A stretch of DNA of 37,640 bases from Deltaproteobacteria bacterium (lineage in GTDB: Bacteria > Desulfobacterota > Desulfuromonadia > Desulfuromonadales > Geopsychrobacteraceae), in the NCBI GenBank assembly GCA_024279255.1, contig JAJRRT010000030.1, forward strand, positions 1 to 37,640, given 5' to 3'. The translations under genes and the position numbers were made by a program. A model generated the notes under the pieces. That model was not told the origin of the DNA, did not search any database, and worked only from the letters and a program-made list of their open reading frames with translations. Of the stretch, positions 15,574 to 24,619 are shown one piece after another (the first letter of the stretch is position 1; every line of letters begins with the position of its first letter).

Positions 15574-17649
15574 ATGTTACGCTATCACAAACAGATCATT
15601 TTGCCCCTATTACTTATCATCTGCCTTGCTAGTCCCGGCATCACAGCAACAACAATACTTGACGATATCAACGTTCGTGCAGAGCGCCAGACACCAATCG
15701 AGGAATCCCTGACAATTCGTGAGGTCATGGAAAGCCCGGCACGCGACCTTGGTGAGGCGCTTGAATCCGTGCCAGGACTCACCAGCGTCAACAAGGGAGC
15801 CATTGCTAACGATATCGTTCTGCGCGGTCTGCAAGGCGATGACATCAATGTTTTTCTTGACGGTGTCCGTCTTTATGGTGGTTGCCCGTCGAGAATGGAC
15901 CCACCCTCATTTCATTTTGACTTTGCAGAAGTTGAGCAGATCAAGGTTATCAAGGGACCATATGACCTAGAGAACCCCGGAAGCCTGGGCGGCATGGTCA
16001 ATGCTATTTCTAAACAACCGCCACAGGGACCTGCTGTAAATGTGAGTTTTACCGCAGGATCTTTCAGCCTGGTAGACACTTCGGCGACTGCGTCTATGGG
16101 ATCAGAAACTGGCGACATCTTGGGTGGATATGCATTTAAATCGTCCCATTCACCAAATACGGGTGATGGCAGCCGACAGATCGAGGTCTACCCTGCCACG
16201 TCACCACGTAGTTACATCATCGACCTTGATTCAAATGCGTACGAAATCCACACCGCCTGGATTAAGGGTGGGTATAACTTGCAAAACAACGTCCGTAGTG
16301 AGCTCGGATACTCCTATCAGAATGCAGAAAATGTTCTCTACCCATACCTGTTTATGGATGCAGAATATGATCGCACCCATCGCGTAAACTGGACATTAAA
16401 AGCGGACAAACTTGATGCGGCTGTTGATGCCGTAGACTTTCAACTCTACTGGAACAGTGTTGAGCATCTCATGCATGACGAATTCAGGCTATCATCACTC
16501 GATCCGATGGTGGCAATGAATGGCAAAACTTACAGCATGCAGACCGACTCAAGTACCTCTGTTTATGGTGCAAAAGTTAAAGGTGACTGGCTTTTGGGCT
16601 CCGGGAAACTGACAACGGGTGTCGACTACTATTACCGGAACTGGGACGCCGTCAATACAGCCATGTTTATGACCTATATGCCACAGCCAATGCTGCCGGA
16701 TATTGATATCAACAACATAGGAGCCTTCGCCGAGTATTCACAACCATTAGCTCATTCTTTTGAAATTAAAGGTGGGGCACGGATAGATCATACAACGACT
16801 GAAGCCAACGCATTAACACAGACGAGATTAGACAGCCTGTATGTAACAAATATTTCGGGGACAAATCTGGAAAACAAGAATGACTTCACTGGTGCAAGTG
16901 GAAATGTACAGTTAGCCTGGCAGATGACCCCAGAACTGCAATTCTTCAGCGGTCTCGGTCTCGGCACAAGGACCCCAGATCCTCAAGAGCTTTATATTGG
17001 ACTTGACCGTGCCGCCGTGGCTCCAAGCTGGCTTGGCAATCCGAACCTTGACTCAACGCTTAACCGTCAAATTGATTTCGGCACTAAAATCACTGGCGAC
17101 AACTTCTTCCTTAATGCATCAGTCTTCTACAGCGCCCTGAAAGACTTTATTACGCTAACCCAGGACATTGTAGTCGCAACCGGGAACTCTGCAAAAACAT
17201 ATCAGAATGTAGACGCAACTCTCTGGGGCGGAGAGTTAAATTCTCAACTTGCGCTACCGATGGACCTTTACCTGAGAGGCAGCCTTGCCTATGTCCGCGG
17301 AGAGAATGAGGACAAGAATCAACCCCTCTCAGAAATAGCACCTCTGAATGGATCGGTCAGTGTCCGCTGGGACAACGATTCATATTTTGCAGAGCTTACA
17401 GAACGTTTTGCAGCGGGCCAAGACCGGGTAGATCCTGATCTTGGTGAACTGACAACACCTGGCTGGGCCGTCACGGACATCAAAGCCGGTGCCAACTGGG
17501 ATCAATGGTCCCTGGCTACCGGGGTCAACAACCTGTTTGACATTTATTACGTAACCCACCTCTCCTATCAGCGTGATCCTTTCGCCTCAGGTGTAAAGGT
17601 TCCCGAGGTCGGAGCGTTTGTCTACACAACCTTGAGTTACAACTTTTAA
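15574..17649 (+). CDS. TonB-dependent outer-membrane receptor of the OprC/NosA copper type
   Basis: 691 residues from the ATG at 15574, chosen for its GGAGG ribosome-binding site and clean signal peptide (MLRYHKQIILPLLLIICLAS to ITA). A plug domain (about 40-150; VPGLTSVNKG, IVLRGLQGDDINVFLDGV) precedes a 22-strand-type barrel ending in an aromatic YNF. The plug has GGCPSRMDPP, so Cys104 and Met108 form a CxxxM motif. The barrel region has VEHLMHDEF, so His298 and Met300 form HxM. These match the CxxxM-HxM Cu(I) site described for Pseudomonas OprC. A Met cluster (364, 366, 369, 373) adds to this. Known family members import copper or, as NosA, supply it for nitrous oxide reductase. A tonB-like gene follows after 4 bases. 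Confidence 0.88.
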   Translation: MLRYHKQIILPLLLIICLASPGITATTILDDINVRAERQTPIEESLTIREVMESPARDLGEALESVPGLTSVNKGAIANDIVLRGLQGDDINVFLDGVRLYGGCPSRMDPPSFHFDFAEVEQIKVIKGPYDLENPGSLGGMVNAISKQPPQGPAVNVSFTAGSFSLVDTSATASMGSETGDILGGYAFKSSHSPNTGDGSRQIEVYPATSPRSYIIDLDSNAYEIHTAWIKGGYNLQNNVRSELGYSYQNAENVLYPYLFMDAEYDRTHRVNWTLKADKLDAAVDAVDFQLYWNSVEHLMHDEFRLSSLDPMVAMNGKTYSMQTDSSTSVYGAKVKGDWLLGSGKLTTGVDYYYRNWDAVNTAMFMTYMPQPMLPDIDINNIGAFAEYSQPLAHSFEIKGGARIDHTTTEANALTQTRLDSLYVTNISGTNLENKNDFTGASGNVQLAWQMTPELQFFSGLGLGTRTPDPQELYIGLDRAAVAPSWLGNPNLDSTLNRQIDFGTKITGDNFFLNASVFYSALKDFITLTQDIVVATGNSAKTYQNVDATLWGGELNSQLALPMDLYLRGSLAYVRGENEDKNQPLSEIAPLNGSVSVRWDNDSYFAELTERFAAGQDRVDPDLGELTTPGWAVTDIKAGANWDQWSLATGVNNLFDIYYVTHLSYQRDPFASGVKVPEVGAFVYTTLSYNF

Positions 17650-17653
17650 GAAC

Positions 17654-18460
17654 ATGTATATGGAGGAGATCAGCCTTCACAGAAGTCAGCCCCGGGCTCA
17701 TCCCTGGGGCTGGGCCTTTTGCTGTTCATTTTTCACACACGTTGGGGTGATTTTAGCCTTGGGCCTGTATATTGTTGCGCCACTGCCAACAATGGATTTA
17801 CCTCAGGCGATCAAAGTTGATCTCATTTCAATGCCAGCGGCCCCAAAGATTAAGAAGAAGATCATTCTTCAGCCAGCCATTCAAGAACCGATTGTGAAAC
17901 CAGTTGTGTCCCCGCCGATTCAAAAGACAACACCGATTATTAAGAAAGTTTTCAAACCAGAACCAAAACCAGAGGTTGTTCTAAATAATAAATCTGCACC
18001 GATACCCCAAGAAATTGAAGCCCCAAATAATAAACCAGAAAGGTTTGTGGTCACAGAACACGAGACATCAGAAAATCTGCAGGCAATAGAGCCTGAAGAC
18101 GTCCCCGTGACATCGATCTTTGAAGCGGGAGCCGGTGCTGCACAAATTGCTACAACCTCGGCGGATAATAACAGGCTCCAAAGCTATTCGGAATTGATCA
18201 GAGAACGTATCAACAAAGTGAAACGCTACCCCTTGATGGCTCGCAAGGCTGGCAGACAAGGTACGGTTGCGGTTGAATTCAGTGTTAATCGCCAGGGAGA
18301 ATTACTTGGCAGCAAAATTGTGAATAGCTGCGGAACCAAAGCTCTAGACAGGGCCGCGTTAAAAGCATTGCACCGAGCCAGTCCTTTTACCAAGCTACCT
18401 GATAACTTGAGCAGTCCACACACGTTTAATTTGCAGATTAATTTTTTTCTGGATAGCTGA
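17654..18460 (+). CDS. tonB: TonB-family energy-transducing protein dedicated to the receptor
   Basis: 268 residues: one N-terminal membrane helix (about 18-42) containing a histidine (His29) where TonB proteins have their key His, then a long Pro/Lys-rich periplasmic spacer (about 60-150). The C-terminal TonB domain is at about 180-268 (YPLMARKAGRQGTVAVEFSV, then ALDRAALKALHRASPF). It would couple inner-membrane proton-motive force to the receptor. No exbB or exbD is adjacent, so these must be supplied elsewhere. It starts 4 bases after the receptor stop and has no clear ribosome-binding site, consistent with translational re-initiation. Confidence 0.9.
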   Translation: MYMEEISLHRSQPRAHPWGWAFCCSFFTHVGVILALGLYIVAPLPTMDLPQAIKVDLISMPAAPKIKKKIILQPAIQEPIVKPVVSPPIQKTTPIIKKVFKPEPKPEVVLNNKSAPIPQEIEAPNNKPERFVVTEHETSENLQAIEPEDVPVTSIFEAGAGAAQIATTSADNNRLQSYSELIRERINKVKRYPLMARKAGRQGTVAVEFSVNRQGELLGSKIVNSCGTKALDRAALKALHRASPFTKLPDNLSSPHTFNLQINFFLDS

Positions 18461-18488
18461 GCTCTATTGCAGATCCATCAGAAATAGA

Positions 18489-18527
18489 CAATAAGGGCAG
18501 GGGAACATTGTCACCCTGCCCTTATTG
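18489..18527. terminator. Terminator-like hairpin between tonB and the NifU-like gene
   Basis: The 14-base perfect stem CAATAAGGGCAGGG / CCCTGCCCTTATTG has an 11-base loop and lies between converging genes. No long T-run follows, but the outer arms are A/T-rich. Confidence 0.65.
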
Positions 18528-18555
18528 ATACCCACCGAAACTATTAAAATCTACC

Positions 18556-18780
18556 TCAACGGACCTGAACAACTTCCTTTACAGAGGGAAGATGCTCCAT
18601 CAGAGTCTTCTCGATGCCCATTTTCAAGGTCATGGTCGACATTGGGCAGGAACCACAAGCCCCGGTAAGACGAACACTGACGATACCGTCATCACTCACA
18701 TCAACAAGTTCAACATCGCCACCATCAGCCTGCAGTGCAGGACGAACCTTATTCAATACTTCCTCAACCTGTGCTTTCAT
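18556..18780 (-). CDS. NifU-like C-terminal domain protein (Fe-S scaffold/carrier)
   Basis: A 74-residue protein made only of the NifU C-terminal (Nfu) domain. It has the conserved [17 protein letters not shown] and the cluster-binding CGSC (Cys42, Cys45). It would hold or transfer a [4Fe-4S] cluster between subunits in the cytoplasm. A purine-rich AGAGGA ribosome-binding site precedes the ATG. It follows the MidA-type methyltransferase gene in the same direction with 89 bases between. Confidence 0.93.
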   Translation of the reverse strand: MKAQVEEVLNKVRPALQADGGDVELVDVSDDGIVSVRLTGACGSCPMSTMTLKMGIEKTLMEHLPSVKEVVQVR

Positions 18781-18869
18781 CTGATAATTCCTCTCAAAAC
18801 GACGGTAAATAGAAACCTTCCTAGTAACAGTTATAACCTTAATGCCGAAAAGTCAGCAAGGTCGAATTT

Positions 18870-20042
18870 TCACATCATACTGGCCAGCCCTATATCGCGG
18901 ATAGGTCGCGCGCAAAGAAGCTCTGAACACCCCAACCCCTTGCCTTGAATCAACACCTTGAAACTCTCACCCATCCCTCCTTCTGGCAGAATCAGGTTCT
19001 TTAGTGTCATTCTTAGGGCTTGTGCGCGTTGCGGGTCCGTTTCAAGGGCCTGAAGCCGGATCAGTTCTTCCAGAAAACCGAGCCCCATCAGAAAGCGATA
19101 CTGCTCGCCGAAGTACAGGGTTTCAAAGCCCTGCGCTTCTGATATTTTCTGTAACAAAGTGAAATTGATGTGAGCTGTAATATCCTGACAACCGACATGC
19201 TGATAGGGGTTATCACTTGACTGGTGACGGTGATAGCAAAGCAAGGTTCCAGCCCGCCGCCAAGGAGCTATCAGTTCTTCAGCCGGATAACCATAATCTA
19301 TCGTCAGGATTGCGCCCTGCTTCATCAATCCGCTGACTTGTTTGATCCAGTCAAGAGAGGCAAGATTGACTTCGGCTCGATTTCCTTCGACAAGAGGACA
19401 TTGAGATAATTCAAAATAGTCGGCTAACCTGGTATCAGTCAGAGGGGCCAACTCTTCGACAAAAACTCCGTCGACACAATTGACCATAACCTCCAGAAGC
19501 TCGCTATTCTGCTTCTCAACAATATGAACAGGGAAAGCATCAACCAATTCGTTACTCAGGAAGCAACCAGAAAAAGTTTCAAGTTCGGAAAACGCACACC
19601 AATTAATCCGTCCTGCCGTAACATGAGAAGACAACCTTTGTGCCTGTCGGTTTCGATGATCAGGACTTAGCTCAATGATACGATATTCCAATCGAGAATA
19701 TAGATCAGGAGATTCAGCGGCCAGTGCGTTAAGAATATCGAGGCAAAGATAACCTTCCCCCGCGCCCTGCTCGACCAGCGTGAAAGGGCCCTCACCCATA
19801 AGTTGCCAGATCTGAATAATTTGCCTAGCAATTAATCTACCGAAAATGGAGTGAACACTCGAAGAGGTGAAAAAATCACCCTGCTTACCAATTCTGGTTC
19901 GGGACGAGGTGTAATACCCGTGCTGCGGATGATAGAGACATTGCTCCATATATTGTGCAAAACTGATCGGGCCCTGCTGATCAATCAGACGAATAATTTC
20001 AGCTTTAAGCTCTGCCGACTCTTCTTTTTCGATATTGTTCAT
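18870..20042 (-). CDS. MidA/NDUFAF7-type SAM-dependent methyltransferase
   Basis: The 390-residue protein shows the family blocks ISFAQYMEQCLYHPQHGYYTS, then the SAM-binding VEQGAGEGYLCLDIL (near residue 95), LSNELVDAFPVHIV and LTIDYGYPAEE. The eukaryotic relative NDUFAF7 methylates an arginine of respiratory complex I; bacterial targets are not established. No strong ribosome-binding site precedes the ATG. It lies between the rhodanese and the NifU-like gene, all on the minus strand. Confidence 0.87.
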   Translation of the reverse strand: MNNIEKEESAELKAEIIRLIDQQGPISFAQYMEQCLYHPQHGYYTSSRTRIGKQGDFFTSSSVHSIFGRLIARQIIQIWQLMGEGPFTLVEQGAGEGYLCLDILNALAAESPDLYSRLEYRIIELSPDHRNRQAQRLSSHVTAGRINWCAFSELETFSGCFLSNELVDAFPVHIVEKQNSELLEVMVNCVDGVFVEELAPLTDTRLADYFELSQCPLVEGNRAEVNLASLDWIKQVSGLMKQGAILTIDYGYPAEELIAPWRRAGTLLCYHRHQSSDNPYQHVGCQDITAHINFTLLQKISEAQGFETLYFGEQYRFLMGLGFLEELIRLQALETDPQRAQALRMTLKNLILPEGGMGESFKVLIQGKGLGCSELLCARPIRDIGLASMM

Positions 20043-20131
20043 TTATAAATGTACCCAACACCAGTCATAAAATTTGCAGAAATCGATAACCATCGACCAC
20101 GGAAAATAAATATCTATAGCGAACGTAACTC

Positions 20132-20521
20132 TTAAGGGGGCCCGCTTAGAACCGGAAGTTTATAAAGCTTGGCCCAAGCCTCAATGCCGCCTCTTAGATC
20201 GTAGACTTCGGGATAACCCTTACGCACAAGATACTCCGCGACTTGAGAACTGCGTGCACCGACAGCACAATAAATTATTAACGGACGATCTGTAGGGACT
20301 TCGTTAATACGGGCCATAAATTTATCGATCGGAATCAAATGCGCGCCAGCCAAACGGGCCTGAAAATATTCTTGCGGTGTCCTGACATCTAACAAATAGA
20401 CATCAGCATTTTCTTTCAGCATTTTCTGTGCAGTCCGCGAATCCACATTTAGTACGCTAGCAGCCAGAACCGAAGAGAACATCAGGCAGCTAAAAAGCAG
20501 GGTAAAGAAAATCTTTTTCAT
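20132..20521 (-). CDS. Exported single-domain rhodanese (sulfurtransferase)
   Basis: 129 residues from the ATG at 20521, which gives a clean signal peptide (MKKIFFTLLFSCLMFSSVLA) and has an AGGAG ribosome-binding site about 10 bases upstream. A longer start at 20542 would encode that ribosome-binding site. The rhodanese fold has LLDVRTPQEY, the active-site loop YCAVGARS with Cys85, and DLRGGIEAW. It is probably periplasmic and carries a persulfide on Cys85. The sulfur donor and acceptor are unknown. Confidence 0.9.
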   Translation of the reverse strand: MKKIFFTLLFSCLMFSSVLAASVLNVDSRTAQKMLKENADVYLLDVRTPQEYFQARLAGAHLIPIDKFMARINEVPTDRPLIIYCAVGARSSQVAEYLVRKGYPEVYDLRGGIEAWAKLYKLPVLSGPP

Positions 20522-20691
20522 CGAATCAAAACTCCTCGTCAAAAGTATTTCAATACATCTTATTCAACTTCCCTTATATTTTCCACCCCGATATTTTACG
20601 GTAGGTTGCAATGCTTGAACTGAAGTAGAAATCATGCGATCATGCCCTGCTAAAATGCATAGATCATGAACCTGTAGACTAGAAGTGAAAT

Positions 20692-21657
20692 ATGATGAAA
20701 ATTGATCGAAGTTTAGCCTTGGAAATGGCCAGAATTACTGAAGCTGCTGCCGTCGAATCAGGGCGATGGGTTGGCCGAGGCAACAAAATTGCTGCCGACG
20801 ATGCTGCCACGACAGCGATGCGTAACACTTTAAATCGCATGGATATTGACGGTACAGTCGTCATCGGTGAAGGTGAGATGGATGAAGCTCCGATGCTCTA
20901 TATTGGAGAACGTCTTGGCAAGGGTGGGCTGAAAGTCGATATTGCAGTCGACCCTCTCGAAGGAACCAACATCTGCGCTAATGGTTCAAACGGTGCCATC
21001 GCAACTATAGCCATGGCACCAACCGGTGGATTCCTTCACGCCCCAGATATGTATATGGACAAAATCATCACCGGACCAGCCGGGCAGGGTATCGTGGATA
21101 TCGACAAAGGTGCGGGAGAGAATGCCCTGCAACTTGCACGGGCCAAGGGTTGTGATGTCCAAGATCTGACGGTCGTGCTGCTCAATCGCCCACGCCATAA
21201 AAAAGCCATCGACGATCTTCGTGACGTCGGAGCTCGGATTCTGCTGATTGAAGACGGCGATGTTGCCCCTGCTGTTGCCACAGGGATAGCAGACAGCGGG
21301 ATCGACATGGTCATGGGAACTGGTGGAGCCCCTGAGGGAGTCCTGACTGCAGCTGCAGTGCGTTGCTTTGGTGGATTCATGCAAGGCCGGCTCATCTTCA
21401 CCTGTGATGAAGAACGAGACCGTGCTCGCAGCATGGGTATCGATGCCCTTGATCGAACCTACCAGGCCGAGGAGATGGCGAAAGGTGAGGTCTTCTTTGC
21501 CGCGACCGGGGTCACAAATGGAGATCTGGTGCGTGGCGTGCGCTATTTCGCCGGTGGCGCCCGAACCCACACAGTGGTCATGCGCTCGGCAAGCCGCACA
21601 ATTCGTTTTATTGAAACCCTGCATTATTTCGACTATAAACCAGGATACTCAAAATAA
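20692..21657 (+). CDS. glpX: Class II fructose-1,6-bisphosphatase
   Basis: Dephosphorylates fructose-1,6-bisphosphate in gluconeogenesis, which an acetate- or dicarboxylate-using anaerobe needs. The 321-residue protein has the family blocks ALEMARITEAAAVESGRWVGRG, GEGEMDEAPMLYIGE and the metal/substrate motif VDPLEGTN, with GTGGAPEGVLTAAA later. Two adjacent ATGs (20692, 20695) both fit the weak upstream purine stretch. It lies upstream of the cytidylate-kinase-like gene. Confidence 0.96.
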   Translation: MMKIDRSLALEMARITEAAAVESGRWVGRGNKIAADDAATTAMRNTLNRMDIDGTVVIGEGEMDEAPMLYIGERLGKGGLKVDIAVDPLEGTNICANGSNGAIATIAMAPTGGFLHAPDMYMDKIITGPAGQGIVDIDKGAGENALQLARAKGCDVQDLTVVLLNRPRHKKAIDDLRDVGARILLIEDGDVAPAVATGIADSGIDMVMGTGGAPEGVLTAAAVRCFGGFMQGRLIFTCDEERDRARSMGIDALDRTYQAEEMAKGEVFFAATGVTNGDLVRGVRYFAGGARTHTVVMRSASRTIRFIETLHYFDYKPGYSK

Positions 21658-21752
21658 GATCCAAGCGGCACAACATACATTGAATCTGTTATTGATACAA
21701 TTGACACAACAACCCAGACCAGCAACTGGTCAGGCAGACTGGAGAAAGAAAG

Positions 21753-22580
21753 ATGGCGATCATCACGGTTTCCCGCGAGATGGGTAGCGGCGGCATCCCT
21801 ATCGTTCAAAAAGCAGCCGAAACACTTGGATACCGACTTATTGACGGCGAAATGATTGAGACCATAGCGCCAGAGTATGGTCTGTCTCGCGAGATTCTGA
21901 CCCAGATAGATGAAAAACCCCCAGCATTCATTGAGCACCTTGATCGCCAGATTGAACTGGGTATGGGCCGAATTCAACTAATTGTTCTGGAGCAGGCGCT
22001 GCAAGGCGACGTCATAATCTACGGTCGCGGCGGACAAGACCTGCTGGCGGGAATCGACAATGTCCTTCGTGTTCGGGTCATTGCGCCCTTTGAGCTAAGG
22101 GTTGAACGCTGGGCCGAGCGCGAATGGATCGACCCCGACCTGGCCTACACATTGGTTCGCAAAAATGACCAGCAACGTGCTGGATTTATCAAGTACTATT
22201 ATGACCGCAACTGGAGCAATCCAATCGACTACGATCTCGTTATCAATACGGCCAAGCTGAGCGAGGAGACCGCAATTCGACAGATTGTCACCGGTGTAAG
22301 AGACGAAAATCTGCTGCAGATGAAGTCAAAATCGAAGGAGCGACTGCGGGATCTGATCATCCAGAAAAAAATCCAGATCACTCGTCTGGCTGATGACCGG
22401 ATCGAAGATCTGACCTTTCAAATCAGTGTCGACAAAGGCCATGTCACCATGGAGGGCCATGTCTACAGTGAAGCGGAGAGACTCGCTGCTATCGACGATG
22501 CAAAAGCGACCGAGGGGGTGAGCGGAGTCACAGCAAACCTCAAGGTTGTCGGTTATCGCTCGGCACCACAAGAGCACTAA
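21753..22580 (+). CDS. Cytidylate-kinase-like protein with C-terminal BON domain
   Basis: The 275-residue protein begins [17 protein letters not shown], the P-loop-like signature of the cytidylate-kinase-like family, followed by [11 protein letters not shown] and a nucleotide-kinase-like body to about residue 190. Residues about 195-270 fit a BON domain ([46 protein letters not shown]), a fold usually found in exported or membrane-facing proteins. No signal peptide is present, so a cytoplasmic BON is unusual. The kinase substrate is not known to be CMP. An AGAAAG-type ribosome-binding site precedes the ATG. Confidence 0.82.
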   Translation: MAIITVSREMGSGGIPIVQKAAETLGYRLIDGEMIETIAPEYGLSREILTQIDEKPPAFIEHLDRQIELGMGRIQLIVLEQALQGDVIIYGRGGQDLLAGIDNVLRVRVIAPFELRVERWAEREWIDPDLAYTLVRKNDQQRAGFIKYYYDRNWSNPIDYDLVINTAKLSEETAIRQIVTGVRDENLLQMKSKSKERLRDLIIQKKIQITRLADDRIEDLTFQISVDKGHVTMEGHVYSEAERLAAIDDAKATEGVSGVTANLKVVGYRSAPQEH

Positions 22581-22663
22581 ATAATCATCGCACAGTCAAT
22601 GAAGAGACGATAACCGCCCGCTTGACATTTCAGGCCGCGGCACAGTCACAGGAGAAGGTTGAA

Positions 22664-23410
22664 ATGGCAGGACACAGTAAATGGGCGAACATCAAACACC
22701 GCAAGGGAGCACAGGATGCTAAGCGGGGAAAAATTTTCACCAAACTGATTAAAGAGATCACGATAGCAGCAAAAATTGGTGGCGGCGATCTCGAAGCGAA
22801 CGCTCGCTTACGGCTGGCAGTTGATAAGGCCAAGCAAGGCAACATGCCAAAAGACAATATTGAACGTGCCATCAAAAAAGGGACTGGCAACCTCGACGAT
22901 GTTGTTTACGAAGAGGGTATTTTCGAGGGTTACGGGCCTGGCGGTGTCGCGGTTATCGTAGAGTTCATGACCGACAACAGGACTCGAACTGTCGCAGACG
23001 TGCGTCACGCCTTCAACAAATATGGTGGAAGTCTGGGTGTCAGTGGATCGGTTGCCTTCATGTTTGATCGCAAGGGACAGATCATCTTTGATGATGACAC
23101 AGACTTTGACACGATCTTTGAAGCTGCACTTGAAGCCGGAGCAGAAGACGTGAAAGAAGAGGATGGCATAATTGAGGTCGTGACAGATCCAAACGATTTC
23201 GAAGCTGTCCGAAACACCTTGACAGATCAAGGGCTGAAATCTCAGTCTGCCGAAGTCACCATGATCCCGCAGAACATGAATCCGATTGAGGGGAAACAAG
23301 CCGAATCGCTCATGAAGATGATCGATGTACTAGAAGACAATGACGATGTCCAGAACATCCATGCAAACTTCGACATCTCTGACGAAGAGATGGAAAGGAT
23401 CATGGGATAA
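22664..23410 (+). CDS. yebC: YebC/PmpR family protein
   Basis: 248 residues from the ATG at 22664, where the family N-terminus [23 protein letters not shown] begins after a good AGGAG ribosome-binding site. An in-frame extension to 22622 is not favoured. Other blocks: [30 protein letters not shown], and [11 protein letters not shown]. Members have been described as transcriptional regulators and, more recently, as ribosome-associated factors that help translate proline stretches. It is immediately upstream of ruvCAB, a widespread order. Confidence 0.95.
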   Translation: MAGHSKWANIKHRKGAQDAKRGKIFTKLIKEITIAAKIGGGDLEANARLRLAVDKAKQGNMPKDNIERAIKKGTGNLDDVVYEEGIFEGYGPGGVAVIVEFMTDNRTRTVADVRHAFNKYGGSLGVSGSVAFMFDRKGQIIFDDDTDFDTIFEAALEAGAEDVKEEDGIIEVVTDPNDFEAVRNTLTDQGLKSQSAEVTMIPQNMNPIEGKQAESLMKMIDVLEDNDDVQNIHANFDISDEEMERIMG

Positions 23411-23414
23411 AGCA

Positions 23415-23462
23415 GGAAAAAGAAAGCAGAAGGTCTAGAAAATTATACCTTTCTCTTTTTCC
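23415..23462 (+). terminator. Weak hairpin between yebC and ruvC
   Basis: Outer arms GGAAAAAGA / TCTTTTTCC and inner arms AAGGT / ACCTT enclose an AT-rich loop. It could be a weak terminator or attenuator just before ruvC. It ends 17 bases before the ruvC ATG, which has no evident ribosome-binding site. Confidence 0.35.
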
Positions 23463-23479
23463 CTCCCGTCCCTATCCTC

Positions 23480-23992
23480 ATGATAATTCTAGGCATAGAT
23501 CCAGGCACCCGGGCCACGGGATATGGGCTGATCGAGCAGCAGGGGAATCGACTGCTGCATGTCGATAACGGAGCAATCATGACACGTAGCGGGTCTCCTC
23601 TGGCGGATCGGCTCGCGTTGATTTACACCCAACTTGAAGAACTAATTCTAAAATATCAACCCGACGCCATGGCAGTCGAGCAGGTCTTTGTCGCAAAAAA
23701 TCCGGCCTCGGCACTTAAACTTGGTCATGCACGCGGTGTCGCCCTGCTCGCTGGTGTCAAGGCTGGGTTGCCCGTTTCTGAATACACCGCGCTTCAGGTC
23801 AAAAGTGCTGTTGTCGGCTACGGGCGGGCGGCCAAGACTCAGGTTCAACAGATGACTAGAACTCTGCTCTGTCTCCCTGAGATTGCCCAAGAGGACGCAG
23901 CAGATGCCTTGGCGGTAGCCATCTGTCATGCCCATAGTCATAAATTTGCTGCTCAAACTACTCGTTATTCGCAGATTCGCAAGGGAAGATAA
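23480..23992 (+). CDS. ruvC: Holliday junction resolvase RuvC
   Basis: Dimeric endonuclease that cuts Holliday junctions in recombinational repair. The 170 residues have the acidic active-site elements: Asp7 in [14 protein letters not shown], the [10 protein letters not shown] block near residue 67, and [13 protein letters not shown] near residue 138. The length is normal. Its TAA stop shares its last A with the ATG of ruvA (TAATG), so the two are coupled. Confidence 0.97.
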   Translation: MIILGIDPGTRATGYGLIEQQGNRLLHVDNGAIMTRSGSPLADRLALIYTQLEELILKYQPDAMAVEQVFVAKNPASALKLGHARGVALLAGVKAGLPVSEYTALQVKSAVVGYGRAAKTQVQQMTRTLLCLPEIAQEDAADALAVAICHAHSHKFAAQTTRYSQIRKGR

Positions 23993-24591
23993 TGATTGCC
24001 CTTTTAACCGGAGAAATTGCTCAACGTCACACGGAAGCAATCGTCATTGACGTTGCCGGTGTTGGGTACAGGGTTCAAATTCCACTTTCAACTTTTTATA
24101 GCCTTCCTGAAAATGGGAAGATCTCCCTCCATATCCATACCCATGTAAAAGAAGATGCCATCAATCTTTTCGGATTTCTTTCCGTTGAAGAAAAAAACTT
24201 TTTTGCGCTTCTCATCTCAGTTTCTGGTGTTGGTCCCAAGCTCGCAATTAACATTCTGTCCCACATGCCCGCTGGCGAATTGGCCTTGGCCCTAGTCGAT
24301 GCAGACATACCACGCCTCACGAGCATTCCAGGGATCGGCAAGAAGAGCGCCGAGCGACTGATTCTAGAACTGCAAGACAAAGCGGTAAATTATGCAATGG
24401 GCAACGTTGCCGATGTATCCACTGGCAGCAAAAGTTCTCCAGTAGGGCTACGTGAAGATACAATTTCTGCACTGATCAATCTCGGATACAAAGAAAACTT
24501 GGCCAACAAAGCGGTTAAGAGTCTCGATTTCTCATCTGACACTGCCCTTGAAGAGGTCTTAAAAAAAGCCCTGCAACTGCTGCGCAAATAA
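23992..24591 (+). CDS. ruvA: Holliday junction branch migration protein RuvA
   Basis: Junction-binding subunit of the RuvAB motor. The 199 residues have the N-terminal OB fold ([22 protein letters not shown]), the two helix-hairpin-helix motifs (LLISVSGVGPKLAI, LTSIPGIGKKSAERLI) and the C-terminal domain that contacts RuvB (EDTISALINLGY). It sits in a ruvC-ruvA-ruvB operon, overlapping ruvC by one base. Confidence 0.97.
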   Translation: MIALLTGEIAQRHTEAIVIDVAGVGYRVQIPLSTFYSLPENGKISLHIHTHVKEDAINLFGFLSVEEKNFFALLISVSGVGPKLAINILSHMPAGELALALVDADIPRLTSIPGIGKKSAERLILELQDKAVNYAMGNVADVSTGSKSSPVGLREDTISALINLGYKENLANKAVKSLDFSSDTALEEVLKKALQLLRK

Positions 24592-24619
24592 TATTTACCA
24601 GTCGCGAATCGAGTTATAA

